In this document: one piece after another, positions 36,702-46,700 of the stretch
Position numbering within the stretch: position 1 is the stretch's first letter
How the letters are laid out: every line of letters begins with the position of its first letter
Origin: a virus
Direction: 5' to 3' (one strand)
IMG/VR virus record: IMGVR_UViG_3300022921_000004
Location: 60,054-124,053 of that record
DNA: 64,000 nt
The notes under the pieces: generated by a model
The model's database searches: none
Told to the model about the DNA's origin: nothing
What the model saw: only the letters and a program-made list of their open reading frames with translations
Position numbers and translations under genes: made by a program

Positions 36702-37558
36702 GAATATTTGCGTTCGGGTGTAGTCTAACCCAATACTTTTATCCAACCTGGGCAGATATTCTAATTCATCAATATAAATCTAAAGGTTATCAAGGAAGTA
36801 ACTGGGCTAGAAGTGGAGCGGGCAATCAATATATTAATATGAGATTGTGGGAAGCAAACACTGTTCATAAATTTAATAAAGATGATATTATATTATTACA
36901 GTGGAGCAGTATGTTTCGTGAAGATAGATATCATATGGGTCATGGTTGGTGGACACCAGGTAACTTTAGCGGGTTAACTTTAGATAACGAAGGCATGGTG
37001 CTTAATAATTTTTATTACAAAACTAAATGGCAATGGGCTGATATGATTCATTGTGTTATGCGAGACTGTGCTACTATAAGTTCAACACATAAAGCATTGT
37101 CTAGTATTGGGTGTAAAGTAGTATCAACAGCATTTAGAGAACCAGTAGAAGGTTGGGAAGAACTATCGCCTGAGTTTAATAAAACTAATTCTAAATTAGA
37201 GTTAGAGGATGTTAGGGCAGTACTAGAATCATATAAAGACGACATACAAACATCTTGCCCACCAATACTAAATGCATTAAACTTTGGAACTGATCAAGCA
37301 TTTGCAGATACCAGACCTAAGAGTGTTCCTGATAGAACAGCAGACTCGCAACATATGCTACTGCCAGAACTTCATCCTTTAACACACGAAGCCGCAGAGT
37401 TTGTTGACACACATGTTGAATCACTTACTTCCGAGACAAAAGAATTTGTAGATTTTTGGAAACAACAGTATATAGATAAAGATCTTATCTACTTAGAAGA
37501 TTTAAAATGGTTTAATTCTGATAAGATAGGTTGGTCAGATGATAGATGGAGACCTTAA
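36698..37558 (+). CDS. SGNH/GDSL-like hydrolase
   Basis: A 286-residue protein with the blocks of an SGNH fold: FAFGCSLTQ (4-12, Ser9 as nucleophile), an ARSGAGNQYIN block (37-47) with the Gly and Asn oxyanion positions, LLQWSS after a strand, and ELHPLTHEAAEF (225-236) as the C-terminal acid-x-His (E225, H227). Members deacylate sugars, peptides or lipids, or act as O-acyl transferases in polysaccharide modification. In this operon a role in trimming or acylating the same glycan is plausible. The start overlaps the halogenase stop by 4 bases (ATGA). The long middle segment is unassigned. Confidence 0.68.
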   Translation: MRIFAFGCSLTQYFYPTWADILIHQYKSKGYQGSNWARSGAGNQYINMRLWEANTVHKFNKDDIILLQWSSMFREDRYHMGHGWWTPGNFSGLTLDNEGMVLNNFYYKTKWQWADMIHCVMRDCATISSTHKALSSIGCKVVSTAFREPVEGWEELSPEFNKTNSKLELEDVRAVLESYKDDIQTSCPPILNALNFGTDQAFADTRPKSVPDRTADSQHMLLPELHPLTHEAAEFVDTHVESLTSETKEFVDFWKQQYIDKDLIYLEDLKWFNSDKIGWSDDRWRP

Positions 37559-37561
37559 TAA

Positions 37562-38125
37562 ATGAGTACACCGGTAATTGGATTAGACCGAGACGGAACT
37601 ATCAACGAAGATATTGGTACATATGTAACTAAACCTGAACAATTTAAACCTATTCCAGGAAGTTTAGAAGCAATAAAAATGATTCGAGACAAAGGATATG
37701 ATGTTGTTATTTTAACAAATCAAGCCGGCATTATGAAAGGTATTTGTGATGCAGTTGATGTTGATGTAGTGCATAACTATATGTTACAGTTATTAGGCGA
37801 AGTTGGTTGTAAAAATATTAATGGATTATATTATTCAACTACTAATTTAAAAGATGACATTTATGCAAAACCCAATATAGGAATGTTTAAACGTGCCGCT
37901 GCCGAAGTTGGAGTAGATTGGAAAAACGGTGTATACGTTGGTGACAAAATTACAGATCTTAAAGCCGCAGTTAAAGCTAAAGCTCGCCCAGTATTGTTGC
38001 GTACTGGACACGGAAAAGAAACCATTGAAAAATTAGATTCTTTTGCTAATAAAGACCTTAAAAAACAAACAGAAGTGTTTGATAATCTTTATCAATTTGC
38101 TCATAGCTTAGTTGATCTACGATAA
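37562..38125 (+). CDS. gmhB: GmhB-like HAD phosphatase (heptose bisphosphatase type)
   Basis: A 187-residue HAD-IIIA phosphatase. IGLDRDGTINED (6-17) gives the nucleophile D9 and acid D11. VVILTNQAGI (48-57) is motif II, KPNIGM gives the lysine of motif III, and YVGDKITDLKAA is motif IV. This is the pattern of D-glycero-D-manno-heptose-1,7-bisphosphate 7-phosphatase and its histidinol-phosphatase relatives. The Cys/His zinc loop usual between motifs II and III is missing: that stretch reads YYSTTNLKDDIY. Heptose specificity is inferred from hldE and hldD on the opposite strand. It closes the operon. A late promoter for virion genes follows. Confidence 0.82.
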   Translation: MSTPVIGLDRDGTINEDIGTYVTKPEQFKPIPGSLEAIKMIRDKGYDVVILTNQAGIMKGICDAVDVDVVHNYMLQLLGEVGCKNINGLYYSTTNLKDDIYAKPNIGMFKRAAAEVGVDWKNGVYVGDKITDLKAAVKAKARPVLLRTGHGKETIEKLDSFANKDLKKQTEVFDNLYQFAHSLVDLR

Positions 38126-38154
38126 AATTATAGTGCTACATATATTTTCAAAAC

Positions 38155-38162
38155 GATAAATA
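38155..38162 (+). promoter_or_regulatory. T4-type late promoter (GATAAATA)
   Basis: GATAAATAC lies 30 bases after the phosphatase stop codon and 18 bases before the next structural gene, whose ATG is preceded by GGAGC. It marks the return from enzymes to virion genes. Confidence 0.75.
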
Positions 38163-38180
38163 CAATATGGAGCATGTGAA

Positions 38181-38693
38181 ATGAATAAAACATTAAACGG
38201 TCTATTCTCAAAAGGGCTAAACAACACTATTTTACTACCCCAGCAGAGTAGTTTTAGTTACAAAGGAAATTGGATTGGAGTTCATAACAACAGTGTAATG
38301 GACAAATGGCACGTTGGCGACTTTAGTAGCGCCATTTACCAAATCACTGTAGAATTTGATTCAAATGAAAAAGAAATTATGCAACTTTCTGTTGTTGCTA
38401 GACCCGATAGAGCAGTTGCATCTATCTTTGGGCGTTCTAGCATTAACCAAGAATTAGTAAGTATAAATGTAACTGTAGACGAAAGTATTTGTAAAGTCAT
38501 GGTGTCTCCAACATCAAGAACATGGACAGGAGCGAAATTAATTTACCATGCAACTTATGCAAGGACAATACATCAACTTACTCCTCCTGCTATTGTCGCA
38601 GATGTATCCTCAGAGGAAGCATCTGGAATAAATACTTTTGATGCAACAACAACGTATTTTGATAATACAAATATAACATTTGATAAGGTGTAA
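38181..38693 (+). CDS. Virion structural protein, small fibre-associated
   Basis: A 170-residue beta-rich protein under its own late promoter. It starts MNKTLNGLFSKGLNNTILLPQQSSFSYKGNWIGVHNN and continues with a 'HVGDFSSAIYQITVEFDSNEKEIMQLSVVARPDRAVASIFGR' block that I recognise only as recurring in marine T4-like phages. The end, with TTTYFDNTNITFDKV, is Thr/Asn-rich like fibre ends. It is followed after three bases by another structural gene. It probably caps or anchors the adjacent fibres. No catalytic residues are seen. Confidence 0.62.
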   Translation: MNKTLNGLFSKGLNNTILLPQQSSFSYKGNWIGVHNNSVMDKWHVGDFSSAIYQITVEFDSNEKEIMQLSVVARPDRAVASIFGRSSINQELVSINVTVDESICKVMVSPTSRTWTGAKLIYHATYARTIHQLTPPAIVADVSSEEASGINTFDATTTYFDNTNITFDKV

Positions 38694-38696
38694 GGA

Positions 38697-40184
38697 ATGG
38701 CAAAATCAACAATTAATATAGGTACAGCGGCAAACGACGGTACTGGCGACAGTTTAAGATCTGGCGCAACTAAAGTTAATGCAAACATTGACGAAGTGTA
38801 CGGCGCACTAGGCGACGGCACAAACTTAAAAGATATTGTAAACTCAAACTTAGAGCTTGATGTTCCTAACGACGACACAAAAATTAATAAAATTGCATTT
38901 CATGTTGCTACAACTAACCAACTAAACCAAGTTAGTCCTTCAACTTATCACGGTGCATTGATGCACAATCACCAAACTGGTACTGTACATGTTGCACACG
39001 CAGGAGCTTGGCATAAATTATTAATGGATACAAGTGGCGGAGCAATTACAAATTACACTAGTCCTTTAGCTTCAGTTGCATACATTGGTAACATTAATAG
39101 CTTAACTGATGTAGACACAGTCTCGCAACCACCACAAACTGGAAATGTTTTGAAATGGGATGGCGGCAAATGGGCACCAGGTACTGACGTTTCATCAGGT
39201 GGCGCTGGTCTAGATGCTGATACATTGGACGGGTTTGACAGTGCATACTTTACAAATTATAATAACTTAAACAATAAACCTACTATTCCTTCAGCACTAA
39301 CTGATTTAGGTATCGAAGACGGTAGTGCCGAACAAGTATTAACTACTGATGGTGCAGGCGGATTTACATTTACAACAGTTAGTTCAGGTAGTGTACAAAA
39401 TTTATTTGAAACTGTTGCGTCCGATGTTGGAAATACTACAGCAAATAGTGCTACAGATACACTTACTATTGCAGGCGGAACAAATATTGCAACTGCAATT
39501 GTAGGAGATACTTTAACAATTAATTATGTTGGCTCGCCAAATTCAGGTGAAGCAAACCAAAATGCATTTAGTAATGTACAAGCTGACACAGGTCTTGCTG
39601 AAGCAGATAACACTACAGATACACTTACTATTGCAGGCGGAACAAATATTACAACAACTGTATCTGGAGATACAGTTACAATTGATTATTCCGGAACTAA
39701 TAGTCTAGATAGCTTAACTGATGTTGTAATTACAACACCGGCTAACGGTTCGGTTATGGCATACAACGGAACAAATTGGATTGATGTTCCCCAAACAATT
39801 GATAGAATGGCATACGGTGCTATTACAACTTTAACAGTTACAGCAGATAGTAGTAACGGATATAAATTTGATCAATATGGAGCAACAGAAGATCCAGTTA
39901 TTTACGCATTGTCAGGATGTACTATTGCATTTGATCTAAATAATTCTTCATTAGCAAGTCATCCATTCCAAATTGAAACAAGTGGCGGCAGTGCATATGA
40001 CACAGGATTAGTACATGTTGCAACTGATGGTACAGAATCAATAGGATCAGATGCACAAGGAAAAACAAGCGGAACATTATATTGGAAGATTCCGGCTAAT
40101 ATTAGCGGAAACTATGCATACCAATGTACAGTACATTCAGCTATGAGAGGAACAATTACAATTAAGCAATTGAGCGCAATTTAA
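38697..40184 (+). CDS. Virion protein with C-terminal cupredoxin-like domain
   Basis: A 495-residue protein. The start, MAKSTINIGTAANDGTGDSLR, is a conserved opening of virion proteins in marine T4-like phages. Residues 235-330 contain two repeats of 'F..V.AD.G...A....DTLTIAGGTNI.T...GDT..I.Y'. Residues 380-490 look like a cupredoxin: H422 in SHPFQI, then C477, H480 and M483 in YQCTVHSAMRGTI, the spacing C-x2-H-x2-M used by amicyanin for type-1 copper. A 'DADTLDGFDSAYF' fibre module lies near 173-185. It may be a fibre with a metal-binding tip. Copper binding is inferred. Confidence 0.7.
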   Translation: MAKSTINIGTAANDGTGDSLRSGATKVNANIDEVYGALGDGTNLKDIVNSNLELDVPNDDTKINKIAFHVATTNQLNQVSPSTYHGALMHNHQTGTVHVAHAGAWHKLLMDTSGGAITNYTSPLASVAYIGNINSLTDVDTVSQPPQTGNVLKWDGGKWAPGTDVSSGGAGLDADTLDGFDSAYFTNYNNLNNKPTIPSALTDLGIEDGSAEQVLTTDGAGGFTFTTVSSGSVQNLFETVASDVGNTTANSATDTLTIAGGTNIATAIVGDTLTINYVGSPNSGEANQNAFSNVQADTGLAEADNTTDTLTIAGGTNITTTVSGDTVTIDYSGTNSLDSLTDVVITTPANGSVMAYNGTNWIDVPQTIDRMAYGAITTLTVTADSSNGYKFDQYGATEDPVIYALSGCTIAFDLNNSSLASHPFQIETSGGSAYDTGLVHVATDGTESIGSDAQGKTSGTLYWKIPANISGNYAYQCTVHSAMRGTITIKQLSAI

Positions 40185-40192
40185 GGTAAGTT

Positions 40193-40753
40193 ATGGCAGT
40201 AATAAACGATAAATTTCAAGCACAGAATGGATTTGAAAGTCCAAACTTTAGTGTCGATAGCACTGGAAAAATAACAGCACCGGTCATTAACGTTCAAAGT
40301 ATTTTGTTGAACGGGACACCATTTGTGGCATATGTGCCGCCAGAAGAAGTACCTGGTGGTGGAGATGACGACGGCCCTGTAATTACAAATGTGTTTGAGT
40401 CCTTAGCCGTAACAGGAGGAACTCTTAGAGTTTCGTATTTAGGTCAGCAAGCAATTAATGTAGTTAACGGTGTAGTAAAAATTAACAGCGTAGGATTACT
40501 ACCAGGATCAATTGATCATGTTGATATTGGTTATATTGAACCTGTACAGGTAAAAGCATATACTATTGATATGACAACAGCACCTGATAGTTCAGCAAGT
40601 AATATTAACTTTAATGGCGCAAAGTTAAATGGAGATTTGGATATTGTAGATAATGTTGTTTTAAGTAGACAACCTACACAATCAGGACACGCAACAAGTA
40701 AAGGATATGTAGACGCAACAGCAACAGCTCTTGCGGTAGCATTTGGAGCATAA
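40193..40753 (+). CDS. Fibre-like virion protein with YVD-type end
   Basis: A 186-residue protein. The start, MAVINDKFQAQNGFESPNFSVDSTGKITAPVINVQ, has the 'D..FQ..NGF..PNF.vD..GkI.ap' wording of fibre bases. A Pro/Gly/Asp-rich linker (PPEEVPGGGDDDGP) follows. The C-terminus LSRQPTQSGHATSKGYVDATATAL matches the 'P....hA.TK.YVD' coiled-coil-trimerisation motif of phage fibres. It lies between the cupredoxin-domain protein and the 1981-residue protein, with gaps of 8 and 3 bases, so the three are likely made and assembled together. Confidence 0.65.
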   Translation: MAVINDKFQAQNGFESPNFSVDSTGKITAPVINVQSILLNGTPFVAYVPPEEVPGGGDDDGPVITNVFESLAVTGGTLRVSYLGQQAINVVNGVVKINSVGLLPGSIDHVDIGYIEPVQVKAYTIDMTTAPDSSASNINFNGAKLNGDLDIVDNVVLSRQPTQSGHATSKGYVDATATALAVAFGA

Positions 40754-40756
40754 AGA

Positions 40757-43700
40757 ATGGCAAAGAAAAAGATTTATAATTACAAGTTTTATCCAGGATT
40801 GGGTCTAGACGACAACACCTATCCAAATGCATGGTCACTTTTAACACAGAATAAAGAATTTATTAAGGCCGAAGTTGCGGCATGGATCCAAGCACAAGTA
40901 GGACAGGGTGCTACAGGATTTGTTGGTTACACATATAATAAAGAAAAATGTGAAAGAGACACAGGATTTAACGTTGATGCTTACGCATTTGATTTAAGAT
41001 ATACTGGAAATTCTGAAACATATAGAATTGCAAATACATATTTTGAAAAAGAAGTTGCACAGGTTGACGGAGATAGAGTAGCAGAAGTTAAAGCAAAAGA
41101 ATTTACACGTGATTTAATTATCAATCATGTGTTTAGTAATTCTCCACAATCAACACCGTATCAAGGCAATGTTGCACAAGTAATTGATTTATCAAAGACT
41201 GCCGAACCGGCAGCTGGCACAGTTATTCAAACATTAATTGGACTTGTTGTTAATGTATTAACATCAGGATTAAGTGCATTACCAACATTCCAACGTAAAG
41301 GTTTAGGACATATTAGATTCCAAGGCAATTATGATTCAAGTGATTTGTTAATTGTAACGAACACAACGAAAACAGAAGTCATTTATAACTTTACAGATGT
41401 AACCAAAGGCGGCATAGTTACACGTAAAAATGATGTTACTCCTAGAGATAGTAGCGGATATACTGAAAAGTTTGATTCAACTGATGCAAATTATAATGCA
41501 GACGGCGATTTTCCAAAGTATTTACAGACTACCGACTCGGTAACTATTTTAGATCTTACGTTTAATACATCGTCTATGAGCGAAAGTGACGAACTTCAAA
41601 TCTTTATTGATAGTCCAGAACAACGAACAAGACCATATGACTTTGGTACAGATGCCATTGAACGTATGCGTATTGCTCCTCCGTTATCAATGCTTGACGC
41701 TGACTTTGAATACGGCTTACAGCCTACAAAGTGGTCAGCTATTGGCATGATGAGAGGGTATCCAAGTGTATATGAACTTCCAGGCACAGATACACAAGTA
41801 CAAAAGGTACAAACAGACGCTTCTGCAGGAACAGAAGGAATTGGATCAAGTAAAATTACAGTTACAACAATTGGTGCACACGGTTTTATACCTGGCACAC
41901 CAATTACAATTAAAGCACTAGAAGACGGTGTTGCTGGCGCGGCAAGAGCTGAAGGCTCGTTTATTATTATTGAAGTTCCAACAAATACCACATTTACTTT
42001 TTATGCAAAAGCAAAAGTTGGTACAACTGACGGTGAAATTCTTTCTACAACATATACTCAATTAAGACAAGGTGCGTTTTATACTGGTGCTAGTATTGGA
42101 CAGCCTGCATTTGATGTGTTTAGTAATGGTACAGCAGGTACTATGTCACTAAGTTTAACTGCTCAACCAGGCGAAAATAGACTTGCATTTACAGGCGACG
42201 TACCAGAAGTTGGCGCTCCAATTAATGACCCGGCATTTCCTGTAGGTACACAGGTTACAGCTATTTCAAGTACACCTAACGGGTTAGCACTACCTTTACA
42301 ATTAACGGCTGATGTTGCCCCAGGTAATACAGATATTCAAGTTGCTACTACTGTGGGAATTGTTCCAGGACTAGCGGCAAATAACGGAAGTAATGATGCT
42401 ATCTTTGTTAACAATATTGTAGGTAATACAATTAGTATGAGTGGAAGTTTTACCACAGCAATTACTAGAAACACAGAAACATACACAGGTGTTTCAGGAT
42501 CAATTGCTTCTCCAGTAGGTAACAACGGACAGTTTAATATTACTAGAACCGGAGTTGACTATAGCATAGCTAGTATTGCACAAGCAGGTAGCGGATATGT
42601 TGCAGGTGACGTTGTATTAGTTACAGGTGACAACTTAGGTGGACAAACACCAGCAAATGATGCTACTATTGTAATTACTACTGTTAACGGTACGGGTGGT
42701 ATTACTGGTGCAAGTATTAGCGGAACAGCACTAAGCGGAAGCATTTCTTACTTAGCAGTAACATCTACATATAACAATGCTGCCGGCGATTTTGGTACAA
42801 CAAATTTTGATATTTCATACGAATCAGGCGGCTTTACAACAGTAGATATTAATTCACCAAACGATACATCAGGATTTGCTATTAATGATAGGATCCGTAT
42901 TGTAGGTAGTCAGCTCTTAGGCGGATCTGGACAAGACGGTAATCAAGCATCAGGCGGCAACGACTTTGTAGGTAAAATTACATCTGTTGGCGGCGGTGGC
43001 TCTATTACTACTGTAGAAGCAGATAACGTAGCTTGGAGTCAAGGTACGCCTCCTAGTCAAATTAGAAGTTATCAGTTCGGTGGAGTTGGTTTATCGTTTA
43101 CTGGGGGATCAGGTTCTAATGTTGAATTTACTATTAACGTTGATGGTACATCATATGGTATACAGTTTTCACAAGCAGGAACAGGATATAATACAGCTGA
43201 TACATTAGTATGTTTAGGGTCCGATTTAGGCGGCGCAACTCCTGCTAATGATTTGTATTTAAGAGTTGTTGCAGTAGATGGTGTTGGCGGAATTCTTGAT
43301 GTAAGATTAGAAGGTGCTGATGAATCTTCAATCCCGACAGCATTTAATGGCGGCACATTTACATCTAAAACATTATCAAATGTAACAGGATCAGGCGCAG
43401 TATTCGACATTACAAATGACGGTATAAATTATAGCGCAACTATTGATACAGCTGGTATAGACTATCATTTAGATCAAACATTTACAGTAGCTGGAACAGA
43501 ATTAGGTGGAACAACTCCAGCTAACGATGCTACTATAACTGTTGCTACTGTAAGTGGAACTGATGGATCTATTACAGGTGTAACTATTGCAGGCAGTGCT
43601 CCTGCACTACCAACATCATTTAGCGGTGTTGCAGGTACTAATCAAGCACATGCTGGTGCAGGCGGCACATTAAATATTACTAGAACAGCAGGAACATATA

Positions 43701-46700
43701 CGATTGCAATTAATGCATCGGGATCAGCTTATCAAATTGGTAACAAAATTACTATTGAAGGAACAGCACTTGGAGGTATTTCACCTACAAATGATGCTAC
43801 TGTATTAGTAACAAACGTTGACGGCAGTGGCGGATTAAACACTGTTACTATTGAAGGAACAGGCGCTGGTGGCGGCAGTTTAAATTTAGTTAACGGTGTT
43901 ACACTTACTGACTTTAGTACTCAAACAATTACTTCAGGATCTGCAGTCGACTTTGAAGCACTTGCAACTATTGAAATTACATGGCCGTATGCACACGGTA
44001 TTGTTCCAGGTGATACATTTATTGTTGACGTTGCATCTGATGATGGAGGAACTAATAATCACTCGTTAGCATCAGGTTCGTTTATTGCAATTAATATTCC
44101 GACCACTAAGAAACTTAGATACAATGCTAGAGCCCCAGGAAATATTTTAGAAGCCACAGCCGGCGATAGTACTGTTGATAAGATTCAAGGTAACATTTAT
44201 ATGCGTCCAGACAGTTTCTTTATTCACAGACCATATGACGGCGGCGTGCAGTTAGGCACAGGTGGTCCACAACACGGTGCGCAAGCAATTCGTCAGAGTA
44301 AAAAATATATTAGATATCAGTCAGGTAAAGGTATTATGTACACAACTGGTGCATTGTTTGCTCCAAGTTATGATGTACGTACTGTAACATCAACAGGCAC
44401 AGAACTAGGAAATACTATTACTATCGTTACTGACGACAATGATCACGGCGCACAAGTTGGTGGTAAAATTAGACTTATTGGAGTTGAAACAGCTGGGTAT
44501 AACGGCGAATATATAGTGACACAAATTGTAGATGAGCGCACACTACGCTGTCAGAATTTAAGAAGACTAGGAAGTACAACAGCCACACTTGGATTTGCCG
44601 CACAGATGAGTGTAGTTAGTTGGCATGGTGCAACAGTACGATCCGGCATCTTTGACGATCAAAACGGAATTTACTGGGAATTTGACGGTAAAAATGTAAG
44701 TGTAGCCCAAAGAACAAGTACAAAACAATTAGCTGGAACAGTAAGTGCTACACCGGATAATAACGTTCTTTACGGTACTAATACAAGATTTAGAGATCAG
44801 TTAAAAGCTGGTGATAGAATTGTATTAAAAGGTATGACACACGTTGTTGCTAACGTTGACTCAAACTCACAAATTACTGTAACACCAGACTATAGAGGTG
44901 TTAGCTCAATAGGTGCAGCCAAAATTAACTTAATTACAGATAAAAAAGTTCTACAAGAAGAATGGAACTTAGACAGACTAGACGGCACAGGGCCAAGTGG
45001 ATACAATATGGATGTTAGATACATGCAGATGATTGGTATTCAATACAGTTGGTATGGTGCTGGTTTTATTGACTGGATGCTACGTGGTGCTGATGGTAAC
45101 TTTGTATTCTGTCACAGAATGCGTAACTCAAACGTAAACACAGAAGCATTTATGCGTTCAGGTAACTTGCCTGTGCGTTATGAAGTTACTAACGAAGGTG
45201 CAACTACTGCACTAGCGGAAAGCATGGATACTACTCAAGATTATATTCCGTTAGTAGAATCGAAGTTCTTCCCAAACAACGGTACAGTGTATATTGATAA
45301 CGAAATTATTACATATTCATCAATTGATCATACTGCTAAACGACTTCTAAACTGTACACGTGGGACATTCTTAAGTAATTTCCAAGCTGGAGCCAATAGA
45401 CAATATCAAGCTGGTCCAGCAAGTAATCATGAGATTAGAACAGGAGTTGTATTAATTAGTAATACAATTACTCCGCTTATTAGTCACTGGGGTTCTGCGT
45501 TTATTACAGATGGCGGATTCGACGAAGATCGTGGTTATATCTTCTCATACACAGAAACAGGACTGGCAGTGACAACAACAAGACAAACAGCGTTCTTGCT
45601 ACGTCTAGCACCTAGTGTTTCAAATGCTATTGTTGGAGATTTAGGAGATAGAGAACTACTAAACAGAGCGCAGTTACTTATGCAAGGTCTAGAAATTACC
45701 TCAGACGGACTTGATCCAACCAACTCTAACGCACCAATTTACGGTGGTATTGTTATTGAAGGTATTCTTAATCCACAAAACTACCCACTCAATCCAAACG
45801 ATATTGGTTGGACAGGATTGTCAGGACTAGCACAAGGTGGACAGCCAAGTTTTGCTCAGGTTGCTTCGGGCGGTAGTGTTAACTGGAACAGTGGTGATAC
45901 TGCTACATATACTACAGCGGCAGTTATGCCAAAAGTTACAACGTCAGCGCAGTTAATGCCATGGTGGGCTTTTAGAACAAATAGAAACTATGCATACTTT
46001 GACCAAGTATCTTGGGAACAAGCTAACTTATCTACAGGTGATCTTGTAAATGCAGATGGCGGCGGCAACGAATACTTCCCAGCAGGAACTACAATTCAAC
46101 AAATTGTAGACCAGACTATTTACGGAAGATATTTAGTTTACTTTACACGTAACTCAAATAATAACAGTGGCAACGGTGCTATACAAACATTTGAAAAAGG
46201 TGGCGATCTAGATAACGCTTCTTATGCATTCTTTACTAAAGCTGTTTGGGACGCATCAGGTGCAAGAGCAGGCACAGCATTAGGCGACGCGGCAGGAGAT
46301 CCAACTAACCAACCTGATATTACTATGCCTTCAGGTACAGCGGTTAACAGTATTCAAGGTCCGTTAACTTTTGGTGTTACAGGATCAGGAGGTATTGAAT
46401 ACTTTAAAGTTAACTTTAATAACTCGTTTAATGGTACAGTTAGTCCAGGAGATTTGTTTAACTTTACATTCCAACAGCCTCCGTATGCACAACCAGGAGA
46501 AACAGTATTCTCGTTCATTGCGCAACCTGGAGAAAGAGCTACACTAGATTTAGGACAGTTGAAAGAACTTACAAATACTACATTAGGTGGTAGAGGTACG
46601 TTCCCGAACGGACCAGACGTATTGGCACTAAACGTTTATAAAACGTCAGGTGAACCTGTAAATGCTAATATTATTATTAAATGGGGTGAAGCACAGGCTT

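Noticed and set aside
41596-41991. Minus-strand open frame (131 codons) within the 1981-residue gene
   Set aside because: Lies wholly opposite a long conserved reading frame and shows no recognisable motif.
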